A stretch of 64,000 nucleotides of DNA from Rufibacter glacialis (GCF_008271745.1 NZ_VKKZ01000025.1:247506-311505); one strand, 5' to 3'; shown: positions 8,072 to 18,232, numbered from the stretch's first letter. Translations and numbers: made by a program. Notes: generated by a model not told the origin, from the sequence alone.

Positions 8072-9565
8072 TTAGCGCACTTCGCCCATCCAGCCTCTGA
8101 TAACCCTACTGAACAGCACCAGCACCACGCCAATCACCAACGACCACAGCCCTATCTGGTTCAGGATCTCGGCATAATACGGCAAGGAAAGTACCGGATT
8201 GTCCACTACGTCTTGGGGCACGCTCATGAGGGCTCCAATCTTGCTGGCCAGGAACTCGCCCACGGCACTCGCAAAAAACCAGATGCCCATCATCATGGCC
8301 ACAATACGGGCCGGCGACAGCTTGGTGATCATAGACAAACCAATGGGCGAGATGCACATCTCACCGCAGATGATAAAGAAGTACCCGGCAATAAAGGTTA
8401 ACAGCGGAATCAGGCCACTGCCCTGGCTAGTGACGCAGCCCAGGTAGAAGACGTAAAAGCCCAGCCCCACCAGCACAAACGCCAGCCCGAACTTAGTAGG
8501 CGTGTTGGGTTCAATGCCTTTTCGGTTGAGGGCGGGCCAAAGCCAGGCAAAGAAGAAGCTGAGGATCACCACCCAGGCCGGCGGCAGAAAGTTGTTCACC
8601 GCCAGGGCCGGAAGCTCCACGCCCCCCACGTGCATGTCCACGTTGCGCATGGCGAAGAGGTTCAGCGAGCCCGCGTTTTGCTCATAGAATGCCCAAAACA
8701 GCGCCGAAAACATGATCATCACCAACGCGGCAAACAGCTTGAACCGCGCCGCCGCCTCCATCTGGAATGCAATGAAGAGGATGTACGCAATGGACAACGC
8801 GCCCAGCCCAAACATGATGAAGTCCATGATCTCATAGCGGTTGAACAGTGCCACGATCAGGGGAATAAGGCCCAGGGTGGCTACGTAGATCACTACCTCT
8901 TTGCTGATGCCCGCGAAAACCGGGGCTTTGAGGTCTTGTGGGTTAGGTGGCAGGCCATTGGCCCCCAATGACTTCTTGCCCACCGCAAACACCACCAAAC
9001 CCAGCACCATGAAAATACCCGCCAGCCCAAAGCCGTAGTGCCAGTCTATCTGCTGCCCTACGTACCCGCAGAGCAAACCGCCCAACGCCGCACCAATGTT
9101 GATGCCCATGTAAAAGATGGAGAAGCCGCTGTCTCTGCGGGGGTCATTTTCGGCGTAGAGGGTGCCTACCAGGCTGGAGATGTTGGGCTTGAAGAACCCG
9201 TTGCCGCAGATGATGAAGGCCATGCCATAGAAAAAGCTCCAGTCCTGCGGTACCGCCAGCACCAGGTGCCCTATGGTCATGAGAATACCACCGTACATCA
9301 CAGCCTTGCGCCCACCCAGGAACCGGTCGCTCATCATGCCCCCGAACATGGGCATGGTGTACACCAACGCTGCGTAGGAGCCCAGAATAGCGTACCCTTT
9401 GGGTTCATCAAACTTGAGTTCTGAGATCATGTAGGCCAGCAACAGGGCTTTCATGCCGTAGAAAGAGAAACGTTCCCACATCTCGGTGAAGAACAGCATG
9501 TAAAGTTGCTTGGGGTGGCCGGTAGCCGCGGGTGCCTCCGGAATCTGAGGTTCGGTTAAATCCAT
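8072..9565 (-). CDS. Proton-dependent oligopeptide transporter (POT/PTR family, MFS)
   Basis: 497 residues with about 12-14 hydrophobic segments. The N-terminal motif FTEMWERFSFYGMKALLLAYM contains the POT signature ExxERFxxYG that couples proton binding to peptide uptake. FKPNISSLVG and the PTR2-like ISKEVVIYV region also fit. It imports di- or tripeptides across the inner membrane. Length and start (MDLTEPQIPEAP) are normal for bacterial DtpT-type proteins. It is a single-gene unit with its own strong terminator. Confidence 0.95.
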   Translation of the reverse strand: MDLTEPQIPEAPAATGHPKQLYMLFFTEMWERFSFYGMKALLLAYMISELKFDEPKGYAILGSYAALVYTMPMFGGMMSDRFLGGRKAVMYGGILMTIGHLVLAVPQDWSFFYGMAFIICGNGFFKPNISSLVGTLYAENDPRRDSGFSIFYMGINIGAALGGLLCGYVGQQIDWHYGFGLAGIFMVLGLVVFAVGKKSLGANGLPPNPQDLKAPVFAGISKEVVIYVATLGLIPLIVALFNRYEIMDFIMFGLGALSIAYILFIAFQMEAAARFKLFAALVMIMFSALFWAFYEQNAGSLNLFAMRNVDMHVGGVELPALAVNNFLPPAWVVILSFFFAWLWPALNRKGIEPNTPTKFGLAFVLVGLGFYVFYLGCVTSQGSGLIPLLTFIAGYFFIICGEMCISPIGLSMITKLSPARIVAMMMGIWFFASAVGEFLASKIGALMSVPQDVVDNPVLSLPYYAEILNQIGLWSLVIGVVLVLFSRVIRGWMGEVR

Positions 9566-9795
9566 AGCAGGTGCAAAATGAGGCGTTTTAAGTAAATGCG
9601 AGCCAATTTAGCGGTTCTTGCCGGTATTTGACGCTGCCCGCCTTAAATCTGTTCCTGCGCTGATTATAGGAAAAGGGCCGAAAAACGCTTGAACCTATCT
9701 GTCATGCCTGCCTTTCTCAAAAAGCACTAGCCTGCGCTATACTGCCCCACCGCTTCAGTTTGAAATGGGTTTTATCAAGGGCGGTAGTGTTAAAT
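9566..9795. other. Intergenic stretch upstream of the POT transporter gene
   Basis: It presumably holds the transporter promoter, but I find no exact TAnnTTTG box. No gene is seen. It ends in the (GTT)n microsatellite. Confidence 0.4.
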
Positions 9796-9930
<135 letters not shown>

Positions 9931-9956
9931 GCACACACCTGCCTTACTCCATCAAC

Positions 9957-10523
9957 TTACCCAATCAACACCACCGGCACCAATCCTTGCGTACCGGCAT
10001 AATCCCGGGCGCTACTGTAGAGGTAATGCTCTGGTTCTTCCACCCAACCTTCTTTCACTGGGTTATCATGGATGTACTGCAACTTCTGGTCTATGAATTT
10101 TATGCTGAGCAATTCCATGGCATGGTTATTCTGTTGCCAGAATTGATACTGCGAGTTCCGGCTGTTGCTCTTTGCGGCAAAGGCAAATTTATCCAGTAGC
10201 CATTCTTGACGGCTCTCAAATCCACTTTCCTCTATCTCCCGAATTATCTGTTGGGCGGTGTATTTCTTCAGATCGCGCAGAATGGAGGATAAATTGGTCT
10301 TTTCGGGTTCTTTGGCGGAGATAATCAGGTGGGCATGGCTGCTCATAAGGCACCAGGCATGCACCTGCAGTCCTTTGTTTTCAATGCAGAACCTCAGGCT
10401 TTCCACAAAGATTTCTTTGTACCGAGCCCTGATGAACACGTCTATCCAAAACACAATGGAGAAGGTGACAAAATACATCCCTTCAGGGTTCTGCATGTGG
10501 TAAGGACGCGGGTTGATCTTCAT
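9957..10523 (-). CDS. REP-associated tyrosine transposase (Y1/HUH, RAYT)
   Basis: 188 residues. The HUH metal-binding motif appears as SSHAHLI (His63, His65), and the conserved RAYT segment FIDQKLQYIHDNPVKEGW carries Tyr150, the likely nucleophile. The C-terminal YLYSSARDY is also typical of the family. These enzymes cut single-stranded DNA next to REP hairpins. The start is the ATG at 10523; the frame continues upstream to 10634, but that extension only translates the right REP hairpins. Length and motifs look intact, so the enzyme could be active. Confidence 0.9.
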   Translation of the reverse strand: MKINPRPYHMQNPEGMYFVTFSIVFWIDVFIRARYKEIFVESLRFCIENKGLQVHAWCLMSSHAHLIISAKEPEKTNLSSILRDLKKYTAQQIIREIEESGFESRQEWLLDKFAFAAKSNSRNSQYQFWQQNNHAMELLSIKFIDQKLQYIHDNPVKEGWVEEPEHYLYSSARDYAGTQGLVPVVLIG

Positions 10524-10558
10524 GGGGGAAATGCCATTGGACGAAGTGGGTTTACGGG

Positions 10559-10623
10559 TAACGCCAATCGGGAGATTGGCGAGCCGGTAAGTGCGTAGAG
10601 CGCTGGCGCTAACTCTACGCATA
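10559..10623 (-). repeat. Right REP unit of the RAYT element
   Basis: Inverted copy of the left unit, with the GCCAATC/GATTGGC hairpin near 10563-10579 and the TGCGTAGAG/CTCTACGCA hairpin at about 10592-10621. The few differences from the left copy are mostly in the spacer and loop. Confidence 0.88.
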
Positions 10624-10637
10624 ACAAAAGCCAAAAA

Positions 10638-11351
10638 TTACTTATTCAGAACACGATTTATCTCTTTGTACTTAACCAGCACCGCAAAAGTAAAAGCTAA
10701 AATCATTGTTATAAAGATACCGCTTCCTTTATTGAAGTTAGAGCCTCCTTCATAGAGCACATATAGATGTACCAGTATACTGATTAAGGCGCCTCCTAAA
10801 CAATACCTAAGATACCATCTAATATCTTCTGCTTGCTCAAAATCAAAATTCTTACTTTTTTGCTCTTCTAAGGCTTTTTCCCTTGGCGTTGCCAATTTCC
10901 AATTTTTGCTTACCCTCAAGACAAAAAGGTGAGTGATCAAACCTTCAATTTCTCTAAAATTACCAATCTCAAAATCTAGAAATTGGAAAGTTCTTCCATC
11001 AGAGGCTTTTAATTTCAATGATTTATAGCCCACTTTTCCATTCACATAGGCCCATTGAAAGCCTACAATTTCAGTAAAATGATATCTCCTGGTTTGAAGC
11101 AGAAAAGGATGCCAAATGGTCAAAATCTCTTGGTCTTCATCAAATGATATGACTTTAACCCATCTGATTATGGCAGCAATTCCTCCAAGAAATAACCACA
11201 ATAGGATAAATGCAGCTACAGTGGCTACATTCAATTCCAAGTTCCCTTTTTCAATTGCTTCTGCAAAAACAAAAAATGGAACAGCCCCAAAACCAGCCAG
11301 CATACAAATACTGAACACTATTGTCAAAAGCCTGAACCTCGTTTTCACCAT
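10638..11351 (-). CDS. Uncharacterised four-TM membrane protein downstream of the giant ATPase
   Basis: 237 residues, not recognised. Two hydrophobic segments at the N-terminus (about 8-30 and 42-63) and two near the C-terminus (about 183-203 and 212-228) flank a cytoplasmic-looking middle. The middle resembles a PH-like small beta domain (FDEDQEILTIWHPFLLQTRRYHF, then LKLKASDGRTFQF). It starts only 16 bp after the ATPase stop, so the two are probably cotranscribed. Its base composition is noticeably more AT-rich than its neighbours, which may indicate a later acquisition. It is the last gene before the RAYT element. Confidence 0.75.
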   Translation of the reverse strand: MVKTRFRLLTIVFSICMLAGFGAVPFFVFAEAIEKGNLELNVATVAAFILLWLFLGGIAAIIRWVKVISFDEDQEILTIWHPFLLQTRRYHFTEIVGFQWAYVNGKVGYKSLKLKASDGRTFQFLDFEIGNFREIEGLITHLFVLRVSKNWKLATPREKALEEQKSKNFDFEQAEDIRWYLRYCLGGALISILVHLYVLYEGGSNFNKGSGIFITMILAFTFAVLVKYKEINRVLNK

Positions 11352-11367
11352 ACAATTAATTTATGGT

Positions 11368-14300
11368 CTAATTTGACATTGGACCCGCAGGCGGCACTAA
11401 CACCTGCTCCGGCTTCATTTCCCCCAACACCTGCTTAATTCCTACCAATCCGTCAGAAATGTTCTCCATCTGGGCCAGCACCTGCCCCACCTGGTTACCA
11501 TCCCCGAAACCTTTGAGCTTGTTGTTTCTAACAAAGGCTGCTTTAATGTCTGCCCAGCGCTGGGTTTCTTCTGGGGTAGCCACACCTATGAGCTGCTTGA
11601 ACTTGAGCAGGTTGGCCTCGGCCCCGGTGGTCAGGGTTTGGGATTCAGACTGGTAGTGCGACAGGATAAGCGTGTGCAGTTCCTGGTCGTTCATGATGGG
11701 CATCACCTTTTCGGTCAGCTTGTTCATGTTACGGTACGAGCCCTGCAGTTTGAACGGCGGTTCAGTGCGGTACTCGTCGGCTTGGGCGGCGGACCGGATG
11801 TACTCCAGGTTCACCTTCAAGAGGACATCGCGCACGTGCAGGAGCTTTTTCAGGACTTTGGTGTACTCGCCGACTTCGGCGGCGGTGTGATTGGCTTCCA
11901 GCTCCATGCCTTCGCTGTTGCCGGTCTCGGCTAGTTTCACCAGCGCGTACACATCTTTCTGGCTTTTGGCGGCCAGTTTGGCGAGCACCGCGTTGGAGGT
12001 AAGGGCGTTCTCCAGGTAACTCAGCTTGAACACGTCCTCGGTGTCCCCAATGATGTCGCCCAGGTTGTAGATATCGGCGCGATTGGCTAACATGTCCGGG
12101 ATGCGGAATTTGTCGCCGGTCTCGGTGTAGGGGTTCCCAGCCATGATCACGCACACTTTCCGGCCCCGGAAATCATAGGTTTTGCTGCGGCCTTTGTAGA
12201 CGCCCTCAATCTTGCGCTGGGCATCGCAGAGCGAGATGAACTTCTGCAGGAACTCAGGGTGGCAGTGCTGGATGTCGTCCAGGTAAATCATGACGTTGTC
12301 GCCCATCTCAAAGGAGAGGTTCAGCTTCTCCAGCTCCTCACGGGCGGCGGCGTTGGGGGCTTCGGTGGGGTCCAGCGCCGTAACCTGGTGCCCAATGGCG
12401 GGGCCGTTGATCTTCATGAAGATGATGCCCAAGCGGTTGGCGATGTACTCCATGAGGGTGGTTTTCCCGTAACCGGGCGGCGATAACAGCAAGAGCATGC
12501 CCATCAGGTCGGTGCGCTTGGTTTCGCCGGCCGTGCCCATCTGTTTGGCCAGGTTGGCCCCTATGAGCGGCAGGTACACCTGGTCAATCAGCTGGTTGCG
12601 CACAAAGGACGACAACACGCGCGGCTTGAACTCCTGCAAACGCAGCTCCTCTTCAAACCGCACCGTCATCTGGTGTTTCAGTTCATGGAACGCTCTGAAC
12701 TGCTGCACCACCTCTGCCTCATACCGGCTCAGTTTCTGCTGGAATTGGTGAAAATGCAACGGATACTGCTGCTCCTGCAGCAAGGGGTGTGTTCCCTGCA
12801 TGCCTGCCAACGTCTCCCGCAAGTTGGCATGAACCACCTGCTTAGGCTTCAGCTCCTGCAAGAGCAAAAGCACCGCGGCTTCCGGAACATATTCAGTTTC
12901 TGAGGCCAAATTAGCCTGCGACAGGTAGGCATAGAGCCATTGCTGAAACAACTCAAACTGTTCTACCTTGTTTTCTTCCAAGGCTTTGGCCGAGGCCTCA
13001 AACATGGCCCAGGCGTTTTTCTCAGAGAGGTACTGGTGAAAGTTCTGCACCAACTCAGCAGCCTGGGAACTGGAGATGAAGGAATCGCCGCGGGTGAGTT
13101 CAGCGAACAAGTACTCCCCTGCGGCTAAGGCACTGGCCTGGGGCAGCAACCCAGTCTCCCGCTGAAACTCCTGCAGTTCACCTTGTAAATCAGCTTTGAT
13201 GTTGTCAAACTGGTGGGTTTCAGGGAAGACCTGCAGGATGGCACTCACGCCTTTGAGTTGGTGATAGAACAGCTGTTTCTGGCCTTCTTTGGCGAAAACA
13301 ACCCAGAAAAGACGGGCACTGGCCCGGTCCACCGCCGTATAGCGGAGCAGGTCAGCGGTTTTGAAGAGGCGCACCAAGGCACTCAGGATCACCCCCGCGT
13401 CATGGTCGTGCACGCCTTTAAGGTACCCTTCGTTGAAGCGGGCGGCCATGAATTTCTGCACGTATTCTACCAATTCCTGCTGCGATAGCTGGTGCAGTTG
13501 GTCTAGCGTTAGAAGTTGCAGGCTTCCCTCAGTAGCATCGGCCGGGGCAGTAGTACTCTTCAAGGAATGGGCGGCCTGCAGAATCTGGAACGCCAAGTAT
13601 TCAGCGCGGTATACCTGGTGGTTCTCAGAAATAAGCGCCTGTTCCCACACGGGCCGGTAGCTCAGGAAACGTTCATCCGTGATCTTCTCAAAGAAGCTGG
13701 TGCCCGTGAGGTGGTAGTACATGGCGCCGTCACGGTGCACGATGCTGAGCTCCAGTGGCTGGGTGTTCACGGTGAAATGGTGCGTCCCGAATCTGAGCAC
13801 GTTCTGCCCGCCTACGAACAGCTCGCTTTTGTCTTTGAGCTGGCGCACGGCGTCTTCGCGCAGCGTTTTCAGGCGGCTCTGGATAGAATCGGCTTTCACG
13901 GTATCGCCCATGGCCAGGAGCTCGTCCACGGTGGTGCGCACCTTCTCCATCATGAGGTCTGAGGCGAAGTAGCCGTTGATGTCGGCCACGGTGTCCAGCT
14001 TGCCCAGGCGGCTCTGCACGGCTTTGAGAATGCGGTCGGCGGCCTGCTGCAGGGTGGTGGCGCGTTTGTTGCGCGCCTCCTGCAGCGCCACTTTCTTGCT
14101 TTCAAACGCAGAGTACACCTCCTCGCGTTTATCGGCGATTATTTCCAGAAAGGCGTCAAACTCAGAAAAGCGGCCCTCCAGTTCCTCCAGCTGCACCATG
14201 AGCTTGGTCAGGTATTCGTCGCACTTTGAAGGCGTGTCGCAGACATCCAGGAAGTTGATGACGCTCTGGCTGATGAGCTTGATCTGGGCGTTGAACTCCG

Positions 14301-16359
14301 CCTGGCCTTCGGCGCTCAACAGCTCCTGCCGCTTGCGTTTGAGGGTGGCTTTGGTTTGGTTGAACGTGCCGTAGATGGTGGAAATGGCATCTACGATGCG
14401 CGTGGTCTGGGTAGCGTCTTCAATCTTGAGGTTGCTCACAATCTCAATCAGCATCTCCAGCTCCGTGCTCAGGCCTGAGATTTCCTTCTCCGTAGCATCG
14501 GCCTCCACTACTTTGGCAATTTTGTCAATGCCCCCCGTGATGTGCGCCACGCGCTGTTCATACGGCACCAGCGCATCAGGCCTCAACAGGAAGTCCACGG
14601 TTTGGTTTGAAAGGTCTTGGCTGAAGCTCTGCAACTGTGCCTCGTAGGTTTCTATCCTTGCCACGTCCGCGTAGCGCAATTCCTTCAGGGAAATCACCTC
14701 GCCACGCACCGACCTTACCTCTGCCAATGCCTTCACATAGTCATTGATGTGCCCATTGGATTGCGTTTTGAGCCTGGTGAGCAAGGCATCGGCGGAGCCA
14801 AGAACCAGTTCTACCTGCGCCTGTGTGCTTTTTCTGATGCTGATGACTTTCTCAAACTCCTCTACGGCCGCGGTAGCCGTCTGGCGGATAGCGCTGATGG
14901 GTTCCGCCAGTTCAAACGACTCCTTTTTGCCCAGCCAATGGTAGGTATCCAGCAAATCAGTGGTGGACTTGATGAGATCCAGGTAGAGGTTGTCATAGGA
15001 GTCTTCCTTGTGCACCAGCGTCAGAATCTCAGTACATTCGGCCATGGCCCGCACAATCTCCTTGTTCCCTATTTTGTACAGGAACGAGTCTTTGGTGACC
15101 GGAATAGTATAGTTGCTTCCTATGTAAGGCGTCTGCCAAATCTGGAGGGCGTGGTGCTTTTTGGGTTCTTCATCTGCCCGGAAATAACACAGTTCCCCGT
15201 TCTCATAGATGGCATAGCCGTGGCAGATGATGGGGTTCTCAATCTTCTGGGTGATGAGGTTGTAGCTCAGCAGCAGGTACACCCCAGATTCCTTGTTGTA
15301 GAAGATGTACAGGAAATCCTCGCCGTTGGGCGAGGCAATGCGCTTCTCGAACAGCATTTCCTGCAGGCCGTTGTCAAAGGACTTGAACTCGCCGGTGTGC
15401 AGGTAGTAGCCGTAGGCGTAGATGATGCCCTGGTCTTCGGGGAGGAAAACGCAGCAATCCTGAATGGCATCAATCCTTCGCGCCTCTTTCAGTTTGGCGT
15501 TGTAGACAATGTAGCGGTAGTGGTTCTCGCGGTAGGGCTTTATCTTGAGCAGAATCAGGTTCCCGATGATAGAGTAGTACAGCTCTGAGTCATCCAGGGT
15601 CTGGTCTTTGTCTTCTACCGGCTCAGAGTAGATACCCTGGCCCGTCTCGGTGTTATCTTCTACCTTAATGGTCAAGTCACCGCCTATGGTTTCCACAAAC
15701 ACCTTGTCTTCAATGGAGATATGCGGGTGTTTGCCTTTGCGGTGCGCCTCTCGGGCTACGCGCCGCCAGGCAAAATCGTGCTGGTTAGGAAACGTGTATT
15801 CGTGGTCAGAGCGGTTGTCCAGATACGTCAGTTGGCTCCCCTGCAAGGCCCACTTGAACGTCTTTATGTCGTTCACGCCCTTACCTACCCGGAACACCAT
15901 GAACAGGTGCACGCCTTGTACGGCAAACTTCACAAACTGCGTGTTCTTGTAGTATTTGTAGAGCTTCTGAAAATCGTCCTGGAAGGTGGCGTTCTGAATC
16001 AGGTGAAGCGGCTGGTGGTGGAACTGGTGGTGCTCATAGGTGTACACGCTGAACACGTCGCTGAGTTCTACCTCGGTTTTCAACCCCAGGTGCACGTTGT
16101 AGCCAAACAGCAAGTGCTCCCCTACCGGCACCATGTCATAGGGCACACAGTTGTGCTCCGTGGTGACCCGCTCCGTGGTCAGTAACCTGGTTTCTATCGC
16201 CCCGAAGACTTCTTTCCGCTCCTGGTTCAGTTGGTCCAGCAGCCCGCGCAGCTCAGCCCCGCTCTTGGTTAAGCGGTTGCGCAGGATTTCATAGGTACCG
16301 CCTTCCAGTTGCACAGAGGATGATGCTGGAGAAGCAGAGGTGGCAGGTTCTTGGGCCAT
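11368..16359 (-). CDS. Giant AAA+ ATPase with coiled-coil body (annotated elsewhere as 'DNA repair ATPase')
   Basis: 1663 residues. The first 500 or so look like a beta-rich region of repeated blades (for example VKFAVQGVHLFMVFRVG and YYSIIGNLILLKIKPY). About 500-900 is strongly helical and charged, predicted coiled coil. A globular region with FGTHHFTV follows, then helices up to about 1250. The C-terminal AAA+ module has Walker A SPPGYGKTT near 1295, Walker B VMIYLDDIQ near 1360 and a sensor-1 Asn in IMAGNPYTE near 1410. The gating region resembles MoxR-type ATPases. I chose the ATG at 16359; the TTG 21 codons upstream is less likely. I know this family as large Bacteroidota/actinobacterial proteins filed as DNA repair ATPases, but nothing here shows a DNA-repair role. 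The flotillin/PspA neighbours argue for envelope work. Confidence 0.85.
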   Translation of the reverse strand: MAQEPATSASPASSSVQLEGGTYEILRNRLTKSGAELRGLLDQLNQERKEVFGAIETRLLTTERVTTEHNCVPYDMVPVGEHLLFGYNVHLGLKTEVELSDVFSVYTYEHHQFHHQPLHLIQNATFQDDFQKLYKYYKNTQFVKFAVQGVHLFMVFRVGKGVNDIKTFKWALQGSQLTYLDNRSDHEYTFPNQHDFAWRRVAREAHRKGKHPHISIEDKVFVETIGGDLTIKVEDNTETGQGIYSEPVEDKDQTLDDSELYYSIIGNLILLKIKPYRENHYRYIVYNAKLKEARRIDAIQDCCVFLPEDQGIIYAYGYYLHTGEFKSFDNGLQEMLFEKRIASPNGEDFLYIFYNKESGVYLLLSYNLITQKIENPIICHGYAIYENGELCYFRADEEPKKHHALQIWQTPYIGSNYTIPVTKDSFLYKIGNKEIVRAMAECTEILTLVHKEDSYDNLYLDLIKSTTDLLDTYHWLGKKESFELAEPISAIRQTATAAVEEFEKVISIRKSTQAQVELVLGSADALLTRLKTQSNGHINDYVKALAEVRSVRGEVISLKELRYADVARIETYEAQLQSFSQDLSNQTVDFLLRPDALVPYEQRVAHITGGIDKIAKVVEADATEKEISGLSTELEMLIEIVSNLKIEDATQTTRIVDAISTIYGTFNQTKATLKRKRQELLSAEGQAEFNAQIKLISQSVINFLDVCDTPSKCDEYLTKLMVQLEELEGRFSEFDAFLEIIADKREEVYSAFESKKVALQEARNKRATTLQQAADRILKAVQSRLGKLDTVADINGYFASDLMMEKVRTTVDELLAMGDTVKADSIQSRLKTLREDAVRQLKDKSELFVGGQNVLRFGTHHFTVNTQPLELSIVHRDGAMYYHLTGTSFFEKITDERFLSYRPVWEQALISENHQVYRAEYLAFQILQAAHSLKSTTAPADATEGSLQLLTLDQLHQLSQQELVEYVQKFMAARFNEGYLKGVHDHDAGVILSALVRLFKTADLLRYTAVDRASARLFWVVFAKEGQKQLFYHQLKGVSAILQVFPETHQFDNIKADLQGELQEFQRETGLLPQASALAAGEYLFAELTRGDSFISSSQAAELVQNFHQYLSEKNAWAMFEASAKALEENKVEQFELFQQWLYAYLSQANLASETEYVPEAAVLLLLQELKPKQVVHANLRETLAGMQGTHPLLQEQQYPLHFHQFQQKLSRYEAEVVQQFRAFHELKHQMTVRFEEELRLQEFKPRVLSSFVRNQLIDQVYLPLIGANLAKQMGTAGETKRTDLMGMLLLLSPPGYGKTTLMEYIANRLGIIFMKINGPAIGHQVTALDPTEAPNAAAREELEKLNLSFEMGDNVMIYLDDIQHCHPEFLQKFISLCDAQRKIEGVYKGRSKTYDFRGRKVCVIMAGNPYTETGDKFRIPDMLANRADIYNLGDIIGDTEDVFKLSYLENALTSNAVLAKLAAKSQKDVYALVKLAETGNSEGMELEANHTAAEVGEYTKVLKKLLHVRDVLLKVNLEYIRSAAQADEYRTEPPFKLQGSYRNMNKLTEKVMPIMNDQELHTLILSHYQSESQTLTTGAEANLLKFKQLIGVATPEETQRWADIKAAFVRNNKLKGFGDGNQVGQVLAQMENISDGLVGIKQVLGEMKPEQVLVPPAGPMSN

Positions 16360-16494
16360 GATGGATTGAGGTGAAGCAGTGGAACGGGTGATCCTGTTTT
16401 GCAGTTGATTTTTGGAAAACAAACTAAAAACAGGGGTAGCTAATGCGTAAATTATGGGGTCTTCTTCTGACCATAGGAGCCGGCATATGGACCC

Positions 16495-17346
16495 CTATGA
16501 TAGAACAGGTTTTACCTCAGGCAATGGGTGGACGGTTGCTTCTGATTTTTTCGGCATTTGTTTGTTCAGGAACCACATTCCGGCCACGCCTACTAGTAAA
16601 GAGGCTGCCACCAATAAATAATAGGAAAAAGGCGTCATGATTCCCTGCAGGGAAGTGACTTTATCTCCCCAAGCTAACCACGCAAAATAACTGAGGGCAT
16701 TATTGACAAAGTGGATCAAGATACCGGGGTAAATGGACTTGGTTCGGTGGTACACCCAGCCAATAAATAAGCCCAGCACCAATCCGGTGAGGCCTTGCCA
16801 CGGGTTCAAATGCATGGCGCCAAACAAGACAGCAGACCAGATGATAGCCTTGGTGGGCGAATACCGTTTCAACAACCCTTCCAGAATGATGCCCCGGCAA
16901 AGAATCTCCTCCAAAATGGCGGGAGCAACGGCAATAGCCAGAAAAGAGAGGAAGTTAGGTTTGAATAAGTCTCTGAAGATTTTATTCAGGAACTCAGGAG
17001 GGGCTGGTAACAGGTTGATAAGAGGCTCCAGCAGAACCCCTACAAAGGGGGTTAAGATGAAAACCGTCCCTACTATTCTGTAATCAATTCTTGAGAACTC
17101 CTCCTTCATACCAGAAAGAAGGTCTTTGTTTATTCCTTTCAGCCCAACTTTGATTACCAGCACAAAAGGAATGGCATACATCAGTAATGACCCAAAAGAT
17201 GTCACCAACGGATGCAACAGATAGCCAGTGGTAAGCATTTTGCCAATTACCAATGGAATAGAAAGTGCTATTGAATAAGCGAAATACTTAAGAAGTAAGT
17301 ACCCAGCTTGTTTCACTGACAAACCTGTGTTTTGATGGGATTCCAT
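16495..17346 (-). CDS. CPBP-family intramembrane metalloprotease
   Basis: 283 residues with about eight hydrophobic segments. All CPBP (Abi/CAAX protease) motifs are present: EExxxR as EEILCR (146-151), FxxxH as FGAMH (175-179), and HxxxN as HFVNN (212-216). These Glu and His residues bind the catalytic zinc inside the membrane. Bacterial members process membrane or bacteriocin-related substrates; no substrate is evident. It lies 135 bp upstream of the giant ATPase and 217 bp downstream of a coiled-coil membrane protein, all on one strand. Confidence 0.93.
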   Translation of the reverse strand: MESHQNTGLSVKQAGYLLLKYFAYSIALSIPLVIGKMLTTGYLLHPLVTSFGSLLMYAIPFVLVIKVGLKGINKDLLSGMKEEFSRIDYRIVGTVFILTPFVGVLLEPLINLLPAPPEFLNKIFRDLFKPNFLSFLAIAVAPAILEEILCRGIILEGLLKRYSPTKAIIWSAVLFGAMHLNPWQGLTGLVLGLFIGWVYHRTKSIYPGILIHFVNNALSYFAWLAWGDKVTSLQGIMTPFSYYLLVAASLLVGVAGMWFLNKQMPKKSEATVHPLPEVKPVLS

Positions 17347-17563
17347 TTCTAAAGAGAAGTTGTTAACAGGAGAGACTTCATCTACTTTTAGCTGCTTGAA
17401 CCTGATTTCCAGAACATCTTATTTTAATGATGCAGCTGCCTTTCGTGGCTTTTTGTAAAAACTCAAAGCCTTGCCAGTACCTCTGCGCCAAAGTTGTTGG
17501 AAGGCCCTGTTCCTGCCCATCAAGGGGAAGTGCCCAGCAGATAGTCTCTCCTGTTACTTCTCC

Positions 17564-18232
17564 TTAGTGCCGCAGTTGGGCCAGTTGTTGTTTCAGTTCC
17601 TCTACCTTGTTGGCTTCAGATTGCTGTTCGCGTTTTAATTTGATTTCCCTTTCGCGGGCCAGTTGCTTGTGAGCTTTGAATTCCTCGGTGAGTTCATCAT
17701 AGGCTTTTATTTTCTCCTCGGTCACGCGGTTGCTGTTCTTGTACATAGAGGCAAAGATGGCAGCTACTATACCCAAGGCCGCGATAATGGCCAGGCTTAG
17801 CCAAACGTACACTTTCTTGTCCATGTCAATGCCCAGCACCGTCAGGGAGGCCACATCATGCGCGCCCTGCTGGATCTGCTTTTCCTTCTGGGCGTTCACC
17901 TCCTGCAGCGCCTGCACCTGGGCCTTTTGGTCAGCCAGCTCTTTCTGGGTTCTCGCCAGGGCCGCCGCCGTTTCCTTTCCAGCGTTCTTGATGCTCTGCT
18001 GCCGGGCCCTGAGCGTATCCTGCACGTTTCTGAAGAAAGCATCCAGGCTGGCCACCTTCACTACCTTGTAGGGCTGGTTGTACTCTGTATGCGTAGAGGA
18101 CCGGTATTTGAGAGAACTGAACTGTTGTTCCAGGGTATAGGCGGAGCGGGGTTTAGCCGGGGCTGCGGTTTGGGCCTGGCCCGAGGTTACCACCAGAACA
18201 ACCAGGAATAAAGAAAGGGAGATAGCTTTCAT
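17564..18232 (-). CDS. Exported coiled-coil protein with one TM helix, Bacteroidota-specific
   Basis: 222 residues. A cleavable signal peptide (ends near SGQAQT) is followed by a short domain (residues 30-75, with YKVVKVASLDAFF), a periplasmic coiled coil (about 80-125), a transmembrane helix (about 141-163, VYVWLSLAIIAALGIVAAIF) and a cytoplasmic, Lys/Glu-rich coiled coil to the end. Similar Bacteroidota proteins are sometimes mislabelled as a tRNA methyltransferase; there is no SAM-binding motif here. It could join a periplasmic signal to the flotillin/ATPase machinery around it, but that is inference from position. Its function is unknown. Confidence 0.8.
   Translation of the reverse strand: MKAISLSLFLVVLVVTSGQAQTAAPAKPRSAYTLEQQFSSLKYRSSTHTEYNQPYKVVKVASLDAFFRNVQDTLRARQQSIKNAGKETAAALARTQKELADQKAQVQALQEVNAQKEKQIQQGAHDVASLTVLGIDMDKKVYVWLSLAIIAALGIVAAIFASMYKNSNRVTEEKIKAYDELTEEFKAHKQLAREREIKLKREQQSEANKVEELKQQLAQLRH

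Noticed and set aside
14617..15588. 323-codon plus-strand frame opposite the giant ATPase gene
   Set aside because: Antisense shadow of a well-supported gene.
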